Assembly: GCF_000754805.1 (NCBI RefSeq) | Contig: NZ_KN150731.1 | Location: forward strand, 1,134,492-1,198,491 | Direction: 5' to 3' | Source of the DNA: Yersinia frederiksenii ATCC 33641 | GTDB taxonomy: Bacteria; Pseudomonadota; Gammaproteobacteria; Enterobacterales; Enterobacteriaceae | Length of the DNA: 64,000 nt | Part shown: piece by piece, positions 27,576 to 37,258 of the stretch | Layout of the letters: each line of letters opens with the position of its first letter | How positions within the stretch are numbered: the stretch's first letter is position 1 | Program-made: the position numbers and the translations under genes | Notes under the pieces: generated by a model | What the model was told of the DNA's origin: nothing | Databases searched by the model: none | Seen by the model: the letters and a program-made list of their open reading frames with translations, nothing else

Positions 27576-29030
27576 TTTTAGGGCCTGACACTGGCGAATT
27601 GCGGTGCTTAAACGTGCTATTCCTTGGGTTATCAGCTCTGGGGAATTGGCAGCAAAATTTAACCGCAGGGTAAATTCGCCACCGGACTCTTGTGTGTAAA
27701 ATCCGCCACCTCTGGCGAAAGTCACCCCCAACTGCCAGGCCAGTGGCATTAATCGTGAAACAGGCGCATTTTCAGGGAGTTGTAACCAGATAAATAACCC
27801 GCCATCCGGTATTTCAAACTGGCAACCTAGCGGCAATGTTTGTGCGAGCGCGACAGTCATTGCATCCAGATGCTGACGATACAAACGACAGGCACGGCGT
27901 AGCTGTTTGTCATAACGCCCGACGGTCACAAAGGCATCCAGCGCCCGCTGGATCAGATTCGAACTGGTAAAACTATCGACATGCTTCAAACGCGCCAACT
28001 GTGTGTAGTGGGGTTGGTCCGCCACCAGGTAGCCAATCCGCATGCTTGGCAGTAACATTTTGGAAAAGGTACTGACATAGATAACCTCGCCCGGCGCGGC
28101 GAGCGAACGCAACGATGGCAATTTTTTACCGCTATAGCGCAGATCACCCACATAGTCATCTTCCAAAATCACCACCTTTGCGGCTCTGGATATCTGTAAT
28201 AGCTGGTGGCGGCGGCTTTCACTCATACAGTGGCCAGTTGGATTATTAAAGTTAGGGATGCAATAGATAAGTTTGGGCTGGTGTGTAGCCAAGATGGCGG
28301 GCAGAGTCTCCAGCATCATGCCCTGTTGGTCACTGGGGAGCGTGACAATATTCACTTTATGCAGGCGGAACAGTGCTAAGGCTTCAGCATAGGTGGGTTC
28401 TTCGACCAAAACAGTATCGCCAGGTGCCAGCAGTGATTGGCTAACCAGACTGATAGCGTGCTGTGAACCATTGGTTATCAGCAATTGCTCTGGTCGTGTC
28501 GGGATACCTTGAGCAGAAAGAATCCGGCTGAGTGTATCGCGCAGTGGATAGTAACCGCAGTAATCGCCATAGCTGAAGGCCTCTTCAGCATGACGCCGCA
28601 ATATGGATTGCAGAATTTTGCGAAATTCATCCAGTGGGAAAATCTTTGGGTTGCCAATCCCTGCGGCAAAATTGATGGTATCGGCAGGTAAGGGAATATC
28701 GGCATAACCGTCGAGGCGCGAGGTTACAGTGCTAAAGCGGTCGAGTGGGAATTCACCTTGTGATAATGGTTGTGGTTGGCTAAGCGGTGGCGGGAGATAG
28801 CGCACATAAGCCCCGCTGCCACGGCGTTGCTGCAAAAAACCTTTCGCTGCCAACTCGGCATAGGCGTTATCTACGGTCAGGCGACTCACTGATAATTCTG
28901 CCGCCAAGGTGCGGGTTGAGGGCAATTTATCACCGTCGGCAAATACCCCACCGAGAATAGCCCGGCGAAGTGCCTCTTCAATTTGCAAATACAGCGGAAT
29001 GTCTTGTTGCCGGTCTAAAGGAATGTGCAT
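27561..29030 (-). CDS. MocR-type GntR/aminotransferase regulator
   Basis: The product (about 489 residues) fuses an N-terminal GntR winged helix (IPLYLQIEEALRRAI; LPSTRTLAAELSVSRLTVDN) to an aminotransferase class I fold. The PLP lysine is in STFSKMLLPSMRIGY, with the NNPTGH and DDYVGDLRYSG motifs also present. Such proteins bind PLP and regulate a neighbouring gene. I prefer the ATG at 29030: the GTG at 29054 lies inside a palindrome that looks like the operator. It is divergent from the EamA transporter at 29212, the probable target. Its 3' end abuts the adhesin remnant. Confidence 0.9.
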   Translation of the reverse strand: MHIPLDRQQDIPLYLQIEEALRRAILGGVFADGDKLPSTRTLAAELSVSRLTVDNAYAELAAKGFLQQRRGSGAYVRYLPPPLSQPQPLSQGEFPLDRFSTVTSRLDGYADIPLPADTINFAAGIGNPKIFPLDEFRKILQSILRRHAEEAFSYGDYCGYYPLRDTLSRILSAQGIPTRPEQLLITNGSQHAISLVSQSLLAPGDTVLVEEPTYAEALALFRLHKVNIVTLPSDQQGMMLETLPAILATHQPKLIYCIPNFNNPTGHCMSESRRHQLLQISRAAKVVILEDDYVGDLRYSGKKLPSLRSLAAPGEVIYVSTFSKMLLPSMRIGYLVADQPHYTQLARLKHVDSFTSSNLIQRALDAFVTVGRYDKQLRRACRLYRQHLDAMTVALAQTLPLGCQFEIPDGGLFIWLQLPENAPVSRLMPLAWQLGVTFARGGGFYTQESGGEFTLRLNFAANSPELITQGIARLSTAIRQCQALKSAPI

Positions 29031-29040
29031 GTGATAATGC

Positions 29041-29142
29041 CTAAAGTGGCTCACTTTAGAAAATAGATCTTCACTATACCCAATGTTAACAAGGCTTCAA
29101 GCAAGAAAAAGTGGCCTGCACTAATCAGTAGGAAAGTGGCTC
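29041..29142. promoter_or_regulatory. AAAGTGGC repeats between MocR and EamA genes
   Basis: AAAGTGGCTC occurs at 29043-29052 and again at 29133-29142, and AAAGTGGCC at 29108-29116, all in the same orientation. The first copy is part of a perfect palindrome, CTAAAGTG-GCT-CACTTTAG (29041-29059). Direct plus inverted repeats of this kind are typical of MocR-regulator operators in divergent promoters. Confidence 0.7.
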
Positions 29143-29211
29143 TGGTAGCAAAAAAACGTCAGCGTAGAATTGCATCTCATTAATTGATGTTGTGAATCTA
29201 ATGAGGCTGTT

Positions 29212-30261
29212 ATGGCAATACCGGCGGGATTACCCCCATCAACGATAGCTGCGCCACTGACCGGCGGTAGTTTTTTTACCGGTAGACGGCAGGGTTATGC
29301 GTTGGCGATTATCAGCGCCATGCTATTAGGGTTTACTGGCATTATTATTCGCATTCTTACGGCACATTATCATTTGCCGACATCAGTTTTGGCTTTTTGG
29401 CGGGCGGCATTAGTGGCGGCGGTGTTATTGCCTATTCTATTAGTGACTAAGCCGCAGTGGGCTAAATTACGTCGCGACCAAGTGAAATTCTATCTCTCGT
29501 ATGGCCTATTGTTGGCGGTATTTAATGGCTTATGGACAGAATCCGTCGCGTTAAATGGGGCATCAATATCCACTATTCTGGTTTATTGTTCAGTGGGTTT
29601 TACTGTTTTTCTTGGCTGGATTTTTTATCAGGAATATATGGGCTGGCGTGAGCTGTTGGTGATTATTATCAGTCTGCTGGGCTGTTTTTTAGTCAGTGAT
29701 GGTGTGAATATCACTGCGGCAGACTTTAATTTTATCGGCCTATTTATTGGGCTAGCGTCGGGAGTGGGTTATAGCTTTTATACCTTAGCCGGGCGAATTG
29801 CCACCGACCGTCGCTATCCGGTGTGGAATACTATTTTGTACGTGTTTGGGTTTTCTGCTGGCTATCAACTGATATTTAATCAGCTACTGTTGTGGTTCCC
29901 AGTGCAGGGGTTACAGTCAATGGTGGGGAATCTATTGTTTTTATCCATGGGGGCCGAGGGCGTCCAATGGTCGGGATGGTGGCTATTGCTAATTTTAGCC
30001 GCAGGCCCAACATTACTGGGATTTGGCCTGTTTAATCTTAGTTTGAAAACATTGCCACTGGCTGTTGCCAGTTTGCTGTTAACCCTGGAATTGGTGTTCA
30101 CCGCAGTGATTGCTTATTATCTGCTGGGGGAAGTTTTATCCGCATCACAATTGCTTGGCAGTGCATTGGTGTTATTGGGAGTACTAATGTTGCACAGGAA
30201 GGATAATACGCCACTTGCGGGCGAGATAGCGGCGGACAATAACGCCACTATCTCATCTTGA
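29212..30261 (+). CDS. EamA/DMT-family transporter (MocR-linked)
   Basis: The 349-residue membrane protein has about ten hydrophobic helices in two EamA repeats (GYALAIISAMLLGFTGIIIR; NFIGLFIGLASGVGYSFY). It has a Ser/Gly/Pro-rich cytoplasmic N-terminus of about 30 residues. DMT proteins usually export amino acids or related metabolites. Its divergent position to a MocR regulator, with the repeats between them, suggests it is that regulator's target; substrate unknown. Confidence 0.88.
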   Translation: MAIPAGLPPSTIAAPLTGGSFFTGRRQGYALAIISAMLLGFTGIIIRILTAHYHLPTSVLAFWRAALVAAVLLPILLVTKPQWAKLRRDQVKFYLSYGLLLAVFNGLWTESVALNGASISTILVYCSVGFTVFLGWIFYQEYMGWRELLVIIISLLGCFLVSDGVNITAADFNFIGLFIGLASGVGYSFYTLAGRIATDRRYPVWNTILYVFGFSAGYQLIFNQLLLWFPVQGLQSMVGNLLFLSMGAEGVQWSGWWLLLILAAGPTLLGFGLFNLSLKTLPLAVASLLLTLELVFTAVIAYYLLGEVLSASQLLGSALVLLGVLMLHRKDNTPLAGEIAADNNATISS

Positions 30262-30265
30262 TATT

Positions 30266-31150
30266 TTATTGGGCTACTTTTCGACGCAGTGGTGTCCTCA
30301 GACGCTGAGCCAAGATCACCCCGGCCAAGGTAATACCGCCGCCAATCAGATGGTAACTGTGTAATTGCTCATGCAAGAAGGCCACGGCAATAATTGCGGT
30401 AAATACCGGCGTCAGGTTCATAAATATCGACGCGGTATTTGCCCCTAGCCGCATCACGCCATGAATCCATAAATAAGGTGCAATAATGGATGCGGGAATA
30501 CCGGCGAATAACACCAACGGGATATTCTGCGTGGTTAACTGCACATCTGAAGCCAACAGGAAATTAGGCAACAATAGCACCACGCCAAAGGCGATTTGCA
30601 TATAAAGGGATTGCCAGTTGGGTAACTGAATTGCCCAGCGTTTAGTTAATACGCCATACAGGGCATAGGATGCCGAGGCACCAAACATCATCAATTCACC
30701 CTGACCAATTCCTTGTTGTAACAGTTGTGCCGGGTTGCCTGCACTGACCAGCCATATTAATCCTCCGAGTGACAACACACTGCCCAGCGCAATTCCGACG
30801 GTAGGGGCGACGCGTAACAGGAAAATACTGATAAGCACGGTTAATAGTGGGATGAGTGAGCTAAGGATCCCCATAAACAGGGCGCTAACACTGTGGGCTG
30901 CGTAGTAAGCCAGGCTTTGGTACAGCACCATACCCAACAACCCCAGAATCATCAGCTTCCACCAATAGACACGTATTGCTTGCCAGTTGCGGATGACGCC
31001 CAGCAGTAAAAATGGCGTCAACGTCAGGAATGCCAATACCCAGCGATAGAAAGAGATCGCCGCCGGGTCAATAGCTGTGGCAGATATCTTGCTGACAACA
31101 GCATTGATTGACCAAATAATCACCGCGAATAAGGGAAACAACACATTCAT
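30266..31150 (-). CDS. EamA/DMT-family transporter (AraC-linked)
   Basis: The product (about 294 residues) has ten predicted membrane segments in two EamA repeats (FPLFAVIIWSINAVVSK; GELMMFGASASYALYGVLTK). The ATG at 31150 gives the usual DMT N-terminus; an ATG at 31165 adds five residues, and neither has a strong ribosome site. It is convergent with the previous transporter gene (gap of 4 bases) and divergent from an AraC-type regulator gene, the usual arrangement for a regulator and its exporter. Confidence 0.87.
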   Translation of the reverse strand: MNVLFPLFAVIIWSINAVVSKISATAIDPAAISFYRWVLAFLTLTPFLLLGVIRNWQAIRVYWWKLMILGLLGMVLYQSLAYYAAHSVSALFMGILSSLIPLLTVLISIFLLRVAPTVGIALGSVLSLGGLIWLVSAGNPAQLLQQGIGQGELMMFGASASYALYGVLTKRWAIQLPNWQSLYMQIAFGVVLLLPNFLLASDVQLTTQNIPLVLFAGIPASIIAPYLWIHGVMRLGANTASIFMNLTPVFTAIIAVAFLHEQLHSYHLIGGGITLAGVILAQRLRTPLRRKVAQ

Positions 31151-31290
31151 GCTAATAATTCTCATCTATATACTTATGTGATGTAGTCTACAGTTGTCTG
31201 ATTTATTCTATATACTGATAACCAGACAATAATTGCTGCGATTAGGACAATTTCAGCTGGTGGATGTGTTGCCACAGGAGAGTATTGACC

Positions 31291-32061
31291 ATGACAAACC
31301 CCGATTTCCCGGTGGTCGCCGCAACCGCGCCGCAGAATCTATCCTTCCGTTGCGAGATATATAATGCTAATACCGAATTTCTGCCGCACACCCATGCCTA
31401 CGGGCAATTGATATGCGTTAAATCCGGTGTACTGGCAATGAATATTGGTGGGCAGCGCTTTTTGGCACCCCCTGAGTTCAGTGTCTGGGTGCCGGCTGGG
31501 GTAGAACATTCCAGTTATAACCGCAAACCGATGCATTTTCGTGCCATCGATATCGCGCAGGAGCTTTGTGATGAGCTACCGGATTCTGCTTGCCTCATGC
31601 ATGTCAGTCCGATTTTTAATGCCATCGTCGAGGATTGCTTCTCTCGGGAGTTATTGATGCCGGAAAGCGAACAAGATATGCGTTTAGCTCGCGTACTGAT
31701 TGATCAACTCAATAAATCACCAGTTCAGCGCACCTATTTGCCGACTTCGCAGGACAAGCTGTTGTCACCGGTATTAACGGCACTGGAGCGCTGTCCGGCG
31801 GATAATACCTCATTGGCTCTGTGGGCTAAGCGGGTCTATACCACCGAGCGCACACTATCACGTCGCTGCCAGCAAGAGTTAGGCATGGCGTTTAGTGAAT
31901 GGCGGCAGCGGTTACGTTTTTTACATGCTATTTCATTGTTGGAACAAGGAAAAACTGTACAAAGCGTGGCGCTGGATGTGGGCTATAGCTCGGCCTCCGC
32001 GTTTATCGCAATGTTCCAGCAGATTTCTGGCACCACTCCCGAACGTTTTCGTCGAGCTTGA
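31291..32061 (+). CDS. AraC-family regulator with cupin domain
   Basis: The product (about 256 residues) has an N-terminal cupin-like sensing domain (LPHTHAYGQLICVKSGVLAM; VWVPAGVEHSSY) and a C-terminal AraC double helix-turn-helix (LALWAKRVYTTERTLSRRCQ; VQSVALDVGYSSASAFIAMF). AGGAG at 31277-31281 supports the ATG at 31291; an ATG at 31264 would add nine residues. The layout is like E. coli NimR (YeaM), which controls a drug exporter. It most likely controls the divergent EamA gene. Confidence 0.88.
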   Translation: MTNPDFPVVAATAPQNLSFRCEIYNANTEFLPHTHAYGQLICVKSGVLAMNIGGQRFLAPPEFSVWVPAGVEHSSYNRKPMHFRAIDIAQELCDELPDSACLMHVSPIFNAIVEDCFSRELLMPESEQDMRLARVLIDQLNKSPVQRTYLPTSQDKLLSPVLTALERCPADNTSLALWAKRVYTTERTLSRRCQQELGMAFSEWRQRLRFLHAISLLEQGKTVQSVALDVGYSSASAFIAMFQQISGTTPERFRRA

Positions 32062-32068
32062 GGCTAGG

Positions 32069-32103
32069 GAGTTAGCTGCAACGTCACATTTTTTGGGTAT
32101 ATA
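32069..32103 (-). repeat. ERIC terminal fragment
   Basis: Read on the minus strand, TATACCCAAAAAATGTGAC followed by GTTGCAGCTAACTCC matches the first 35 bases or so of the full ERIC copy at 41,598. The rest of the element is missing. It lies between the AraC-type gene and pdxB. Confidence 0.5.
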
Positions 32104-32147
32104 CTAAGCCCCCTGTTTGGTAGGGCAGTAAGCTGCCGGAGAACAAC

Positions 32148-33275
32148 GTGAAGATTCTGGTTGATGAGAATATGCCGTACGCGGAAACACTATTCCAGCG
32201 GTTAGGCGATGTACAGGCAGTGCCGGGGCGTCCTATCCCCCTTGATGCATTGGCTGGTGCAGATGCGCTGATGGTACGCTCGGTAACCAAAGTGAATGAG
32301 GCGTTACTGCAAGGTACCTCAATTGGCTTTGTGGGGACGGCGACCGCCGGTACCGACCATGTTGATGATAACTGGTTACGGCAACAGGGGATTGGCTTTT
32401 CTGCCGCGCCGGGTTGTAACGCTATTGCGGTAGTGGAATATGTTTTTTCTGCCCTGATGATGATGGCTGAACGTGATGGTTTCCAACTGCGCGATAAAAC
32501 CGTCGGTATTATCGGGGTCGGTAATGTCGGTTCACGGCTAAATGCTCGTTTGCAAGCTTTAGGCGTTCGCACCTTATTATGTGACCCTCCGCGTGCGGAC
32601 CGTGGTGACAATGAAGCCTTCTGGCCACTGGAAAAACTGGTGCGCGAGGCTGATGTTCTCACTTTCCATACACCACTGAATAAAACCGGCGCCTATCAAA
32701 GCTGGCATATGGCTGACGATGAGCTGCTGGCTGCTCTGCCAGATGGATGCATTTTGATTAATGCTTGCCGTGGTGCGGTGGTCGATAATGCTGCCTTACT
32801 CCGCGCGCTGGAAAAAGGCAAAAAACTCAATGTGGTGTTAGATGTGTGGGAGCCCGAGCCGGAGCTATCTCTGCCGCTGTTGGCTCGTGTTGATATTGGC
32901 ACTCCGCATATCGCCGGATACACGCTGGAAGGCAAGGCACGTGGCACCACTCAGGTCTTTGAAGCTTTTAGTCAGCATCTGGGGCAGCCGCAAGCGGTAG
33001 AGCTTGCTACTCTTTTGCCAACACCAGAATTTAGCCAATTACAATGCAACGGCGAGCTGGATGAAGGCAAATTAAAACGATTGATGCACTTAGTGTATGA
33101 TGTGCGCCGCGATGATGCGCCGCTGCGGCGTGTTGCTGGCCTGCCGGGTGAATTCGATCGTCTGCGCAAGCACTATCAGGAACGGCGCGAGTGGTCATCA
33201 CTTTGCGTGCAGTGCGACAACGCTGCTAGCGCAGAGCTGTTACAGAAATTAGGGTTTACCGCTCAGTTACGCTAA
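32148..33275 (+). CDS. pdxB: Erythronate-4-phosphate dehydrogenase
   Basis: The 375-residue D-2-hydroxyacid dehydrogenase oxidises 4-phosphoerythronate, the second step of the DXP-dependent pyridoxal-phosphate pathway. The NAD loop is [12 protein letters not shown], active-site segments are CRGAVVDN and [12 protein letters not shown], and the C-terminal dimerisation domain characteristic of PdxB is present. The GTG at 32148 is the start; it gives [20 protein letters not shown] as in E. coli, with a CCGGAGA ribosome site. The hairpin at 33308 follows. Confidence 0.96.
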   Translation: MKILVDENMPYAETLFQRLGDVQAVPGRPIPLDALAGADALMVRSVTKVNEALLQGTSIGFVGTATAGTDHVDDNWLRQQGIGFSAAPGCNAIAVVEYVFSALMMMAERDGFQLRDKTVGIIGVGNVGSRLNARLQALGVRTLLCDPPRADRGDNEAFWPLEKLVREADVLTFHTPLNKTGAYQSWHMADDELLAALPDGCILINACRGAVVDNAALLRALEKGKKLNVVLDVWEPEPELSLPLLARVDIGTPHIAGYTLEGKARGTTQVFEAFSQHLGQPQAVELATLLPTPEFSQLQCNGELDEGKLKRLMHLVYDVRRDDAPLRRVAGLPGEFDRLRKHYQERREWSSLCVQCDNAASAELLQKLGFTAQLR

Positions 33276-33307
33276 CTCGCTATATAAATTAATTATTATT
33301 GAATATC

Positions 33308-33328
33308 AGGCGGTATTTTACCGCCTTT
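33308..33328 (+). terminator. Terminator after pdxB
   Basis: AGGCGGTA (33308-33315) pairs with TACCGCCT (33319-33326) around TTT. A short T stretch follows. It separates pdxB from usg. Confidence 0.75.
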
Positions 33329-33359
33329 GTCTTATCAATCATTAGTGGAGAAAACCAAC

Positions 33360-34370
33360 ATGTCTGACGGCTGGAATATTGCTCTGTTAGGAGCAACGGG
33401 CGCAGTAGGTGAAGCTTTGCTGGAGCTATTAAGTGAGCGCCAGTTCCCGGTTGGTGAATTGTATCCTCTGGCTAGCGAGCGCAGTGCCGGTGCTACCGTG
33501 CGCTTCAATGGTAAAAGTTTGCTGGTCGAAAATGTCGCTGAATTTGACTGGTCTCAAGCACAGTTGGCTTTCTTTGTTGCAGGCCGTGAAGCCTCCGCAC
33601 AATATGCCGAAGAAGCAGGGAATGCAGGCTGTTTAGTTATCGACAGCAGCGGCTTGTTCGCCATGGAGCCAGATGTCCCGTTGGTGGTGCCGAGTGTGAA
33701 TCCACAAGTACTGGCCGATTATCGCAATCGCAATATTGTTGCCGTAGCCGATAGTCTGACCAGCCAGTTACTGACCGCCATTAAGCCATTGACAGAACAG
33801 GCCGGATTATCTCGCTTGCATGTTACGGCACTTATTTCTGCCTCTGCTCATGGCAAAGCTGCCGTGGATGATCTCGCCGGGCAAAGTGCCAAGCTGCTCA
33901 ATGGTATCCCGGCCGAACCCGGTATCTTTGCCAAACAATTAGCATTTAACGTGTTGCCGCTGCTGGCTGATGAAGAAGGCAGTGTGCGTGAAGAGCGCCG
34001 TCTGGTGGATCAAGTGCGTAAAGTGCTACAAGACGAAGGTTTACCAATCTCAGTGAGCTGCATTCAGTCACCGGTATTTTATGGCCAGGCGCAGGTTGTT
34101 CATCTAGAAGCTTTACGTCCAATCTCTGCGGATGAAGCGCGCAGCGAACTGGAAAGTTGTGAAGATATCCAATTATCAGAGGAAGATGACTACCCCACTC
34201 AGGTCAGCGATGCTTCTGGCAGCGAGGTGCTGAGCATTGGTTGCGTGCGCAATGACTATGGTATTCCTGAGGTGTTGCAGTTCTGGTCGGTTGCCGACAA
34301 CATTCGTTTTGGTGGTGCATTAATGGCGATTGAAACGGCGGAGCGCCTGTTGCAGGAGCAACTATACTGA
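33360..34370 (+). CDS. usg: USG-1 family aspartate-semialdehyde-dehydrogenase-like protein
   Basis: The 336-residue product has an NADP-binding start ([20 protein letters not shown]) and the Asd fold, and is close to E. coli Usg. The region that carries the catalytic cysteine in true aspartate semialdehyde dehydrogenase reads ADSLTSQLL here, with no Cys, as in Usg. It is therefore unlikely to have the Asd activity and its role is unknown. The ATG at 33360 has GTGGAG upstream and gives [11 protein letters not shown]. The stop overlaps the truA start by one base (TGATG), so the two are translated together. Confidence 0.92.
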   Translation: MSDGWNIALLGATGAVGEALLELLSERQFPVGELYPLASERSAGATVRFNGKSLLVENVAEFDWSQAQLAFFVAGREASAQYAEEAGNAGCLVIDSSGLFAMEPDVPLVVPSVNPQVLADYRNRNIVAVADSLTSQLLTAIKPLTEQAGLSRLHVTALISASAHGKAAVDDLAGQSAKLLNGIPAEPGIFAKQLAFNVLPLLADEEGSVREERRLVDQVRKVLQDEGLPISVSCIQSPVFYGQAQVVHLEALRPISADEARSELESCEDIQLSEEDDYPTQVSDASGSEVLSIGCVRNDYGIPEVLQFWSVADNIRFGGALMAIETAERLLQEQLY

Positions 34371-35212
34371 TGTCCGAACTTGAGTTGGCCCAGCAAGAAC
34401 CACCGGTGGCAGAAGCCAACGGTATAAAAATCGCGCTGGGTATTGAATATAATGGCAGTCGCTATTTTGGTTGGCAGCGTCAGCAAGAAGTTGCCAGCGT
34501 GCAAGCTTGTCTTGAAGCCGCGTTATCAAAAGTGGCTAATGAACCTATTGGCGTATTTTGTGCCGGGCGTACTGATGCCGGTGTGCATGCGACTGGGCAG
34601 GTGGTTCATTTTATCACCACGGCGGTGCGCAAAGATGCGGCGTGGACTATGGGGGTCAATAGTCATTTGCCGCCAGACATTGCAGTGCGTTGGGTGAAAA
34701 CAGTTGATGATGACTTTCATGCCCGCTTTAGCGCGACAGCTCGCCGCTACCGCTACATTATTTTTAACCATCGCTATCGCCCGGCGGTTTTGGCGCAAGG
34801 GGTAACCCATTGCTATATGCCGCTGGATGCCGAAAAAATGGAACAAGCAGCCCAATGTTTACTCGGTGAGAATGATTTTACCTCGTTTCGTGCGGTGCAG
34901 TGTCAGTCCCGCACACCATGGCGAAATGTAAAACATGTCAAAGTTACCCGACATGGCGCGTATATCGTGGTAGATATCAAGGCCAACGCTTTTGTCCATC
35001 ATATGGTGCGTAATATTGTCGGTAGCCTGATAGAGGTGGGTTGCGGTAATCAGGACGTCACTTGGATGGCTGAGCTGTTGGCACTTAAAGACCGAACACG
35101 TGCTGCGGCGACCGCGAAAGCCGAAGGGTTGTATTTAGTTGCGGTTGACTATCCTGAACACTTTGCGTTGCCAAAAGCGCCGATGGGGCCACTTTTTTTA
35201 GCGGATGATTGA
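34370..35212 (+). CDS. truA: tRNA pseudouridine(38-40) synthase TruA
   Basis: The 280-residue product makes pseudouridine at positions 38-40 of the tRNA anticodon arm. The catalytic aspartate is Asp69 in [17 protein letters not shown]. The RYRYIIFN and [14 protein letters not shown] segments are also conserved. The N-terminal 20 residues precede the core. It overlaps usg by a single base, the same usg-truA pairing as in E. coli. Confidence 0.97.
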   Translation: MSELELAQQEPPVAEANGIKIALGIEYNGSRYFGWQRQQEVASVQACLEAALSKVANEPIGVFCAGRTDAGVHATGQVVHFITTAVRKDAAWTMGVNSHLPPDIAVRWVKTVDDDFHARFSATARRYRYIIFNHRYRPAVLAQGVTHCYMPLDAEKMEQAAQCLLGENDFTSFRAVQCQSRTPWRNVKHVKVTRHGAYIVVDIKANAFVHHMVRNIVGSLIEVGCGNQDVTWMAELLALKDRTRAAATAKAEGLYLVAVDYPEHFALPKAPMGPLFLADD

Positions 35213-35343
35213 TTTATAGCCTCACTTTTATCCCATAGTTTGTGAGTTTGGCCGACAGATTACATGGGCTAAGGAATATCTAAGGAAGTTCGGCTAAGCT
35301 CGCTCAATGAAAGTTTAGGCTCGTTTACCTCTCGAGAGTATTT

Positions 35344-36006
35344 ATGGAATTTATACGTTTCGTTATTGATTTTATTTTGCATATTGATGTTCATCTGGCG
35401 GAGCTGGTGGCGCAGTATGGGGTTTGGGTTTATGGCATTTTATTCCTGATTTTATTCTGTGAAACCGGTTTGGTGGTGACGCCATTCCTACCGGGGGATT
35501 CTTTGCTATTTGTGGCCGGCGCGCTGGCCTCATTGCCTTCCAACGACATGAATGTTCATATTATGGTTGCCTTGATGGTGACGGCGGCTATTCTGGGGGA
35601 TGCAATTAACTACACCATCGGTAGGGTGTTTGGTGAAAAGCTATTCAGTAACCCAGACTCCAAAATTTTTCGCCGTAGTTATTTAGATAAAACTCACCAG
35701 TTTTATGAAAAACATGGTGGTAAAGCGATTATATTGGCGCGATTTGTACCGATTATTCGTACATTTGCACCGTTTGTCGCCGGTATGGGGAAGATGTCTT
35801 ACCGCCATTTTGCCGCGTATAACGTGATTGGGGCATTGGTTTGGGTGTTGTTATTCACCTATGCTGGTTACCTGTTTGGTAATGTACCTATCGTGCAGAA
35901 CAATCTGAAATTGCTGATTGTCGTCATTATTGTGGTATCAATTTTGCCAGGCGTATTCGAGGTTTGGCGGCATCGGCGTGCTGCGGCACGTCAGAAAAAT
36001 CAGTAA
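35344..36006 (+). CDS. dedA: DedA family membrane protein
   Basis: The 220-residue product has several membrane segments and the SNARE-associated/DedA core: [17 protein letters not shown] near residues 40-56 and [20 protein letters not shown] near 137-156, with the conserved acidic and arginine residues. It is nearly the same as E. coli DedA. The family is linked to membrane-lipid scrambling (undecaprenyl phosphate or phospholipid recycling). It lies between truA and accD as in E. coli. Confidence 0.95.
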   Translation: MEFIRFVIDFILHIDVHLAELVAQYGVWVYGILFLILFCETGLVVTPFLPGDSLLFVAGALASLPSNDMNVHIMVALMVTAAILGDAINYTIGRVFGEKLFSNPDSKIFRRSYLDKTHQFYEKHGGKAIILARFVPIIRTFAPFVAGMGKMSYRHFAAYNVIGALVWVLLFTYAGYLFGNVPIVQNNLKLLIVVIIVVSILPGVFEVWRHRRAAARQKNQ

Positions 36007-36116
36007 AAACGTTACCTAAGCCGAGGGTTCGACCAGTTTTTTATCTACACTGTCGAGCCAATATGGTTTAATGAGTGACATTTATGGTCTGTTCCTGCAG
36101 ACAACCCGAGTAGTGC

Positions 36117-36161
36117 TGCCTTAGTTACGCTGTATACAGCGTGTATCTTAGGCATTTTTAT
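36117..36161 (+). terminator. Large hairpin between dedA and accD
   Basis: TGCCT (36117) and AGGCA (36150) close a long imperfect hairpin whose centre is the perfect 16-base palindrome ACGCTGTATACAGCGT (36127-36142). TTTTTATT follows. It can be read as the dedA terminator or as an attenuator in the accD leader. Confidence 0.65.
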
Positions 36162-36237
36162 TGGGTCGTTTTCAGGGAGATGGTTAAAGCATGAACAGCG
36201 GACTGGCAACAGCCAGGTTCAAACAGAAAGGTCATCG

Positions 36238-37149
36238 ATGAGCTGGATTGAACGAATTCTTAACAAAAGCAATATCACACAAACCCGTAAAGCGAGTATT
36301 CCTGAAGGGGTGTGGACGAAATGTGACAGTTGCGGTCAGGTACTTTATCGTGCCGAATTAGAGCGCAATCTGGAAGTTTGTCCTAAGTGTGATCACCACA
36401 TGCGTATGTCAGCCCGTGCACGGTTACATATGCTGCTGGATGCAGGCAGTGAAGTTGAATTGGGTAGCGAGCTGGAACCAAAGGATATCCTGAAGTTCAA
36501 GGACTCCAAAAAGTATAAAGACCGCATTTCTGCCGCACAAAAAACGACGGGCGAGAAAGATGCTCTGGTTGCCATGAAAGGGACCTTGCAAGGTATGCCG
36601 ATTGTTGCTGCTTCATTTGAGTTTGCCTTTATGGGCGGTTCAATGGCGTCAGTGGTTGGTGCTCGCTTTGTTCGTGCTGTAGAACAAGCTCTGGAAGATA
36701 ATTGTCCGCTGGTGTGTTTCTCTTCCAGTGGCGGTGCTCGCATGCAGGAAGCATTGATGTCTTTGATGCAGATGGCAAAAACCAGTGCTGCATTGGCAAA
36801 AATGCAAGAACGTGGTTTGCCGTATATCTCTGTGCTGACTGACCCAACCATGGGTGGGGTTTCGGCCAGTTTGGCAATGCTGGGCGATATTAATATTGCT
36901 GAACCAAAGGCCTTGATTGGCTTTGCTGGCCCTCGGGTTATCGAGCAAACTGTGCGTGAAAAACTGCCGCCGGGTTTCCAGCGCAGTGAGTTCTTGATTG
37001 AAAAAGGCGCTATCGACATGATAGTTCGCCGTCCGGTGATGCGTCAGACGCTGGCCAGTATCTTGTCTAAATTGACCAATCAGCCGCAACCAAGCGTGGT
37101 TGAAGTCAAGACCGATGCTGTTACGACTGATAATCAAGCTGATGCCTGA
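36238..37149 (+). CDS. accD: Acetyl-CoA carboxylase carboxyltransferase beta subunit
   Basis: The 303-residue product, with AccA, moves CO2 from biotin to acetyl-CoA to make malonyl-CoA. The N-terminal zinc ribbon has cysteines 29, 32, 48 and 51 (CDSCGQ...CPKC). The crotonase-fold part has [20 protein letters not shown] and [14 protein letters not shown]. It supplies the substrate used by FabB, also in this window. Preceded by a GGTCATCG spacer with AGAAAGG as ribosome site. Confidence 0.97.
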   Translation: MSWIERILNKSNITQTRKASIPEGVWTKCDSCGQVLYRAELERNLEVCPKCDHHMRMSARARLHMLLDAGSEVELGSELEPKDILKFKDSKKYKDRISAAQKTTGEKDALVAMKGTLQGMPIVAASFEFAFMGGSMASVVGARFVRAVEQALEDNCPLVCFSSSGGARMQEALMSLMQMAKTSAALAKMQERGLPYISVLTDPTMGGVSASLAMLGDINIAEPKALIGFAGPRVIEQTVREKLPPGFQRSEFLIEKGAIDMIVRRPVMRQTLASILSKLTNQPQPSVVEVKTDAVTTDNQADA

Positions 37150-37158
37150 TTAACCCAA

Positions 37159-37187
37159 CGGGCATTACCCTGATAAGGTGGTGCCCG
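37159..37187 (+). terminator. Hairpin after accD
   Basis: CGGGCATTACC and GGTGGTGCCCG form an 11-bp stem with two G-U pairs. No T run follows, so read-through into folC is possible. Confidence 0.55.
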
Positions 37188-37258
37188 GTTATTGTGCATT
37201 ATCGTAGCTTAAGCTCTTGAGCTTTAAGTCAGAAAAGAAAAGGCCAGTGACGGGACTC

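Noticed and set aside
32062-32147. Riboswitch before pdxB
   Set aside because: The stretch is short and mostly an ERIC end; no conserved riboswitch core is visible.
33360-34370. Calling this gene asd
   Set aside because: The catalytic cysteine region reads ADSLTSQLL without Cys, and the neighbours (pdxB, truA) are those of usg.
36393-37019. 208-codon frame antisense to accD
   Set aside because: Fully inside a certain core gene; its length follows from accD codon use on the other strand.
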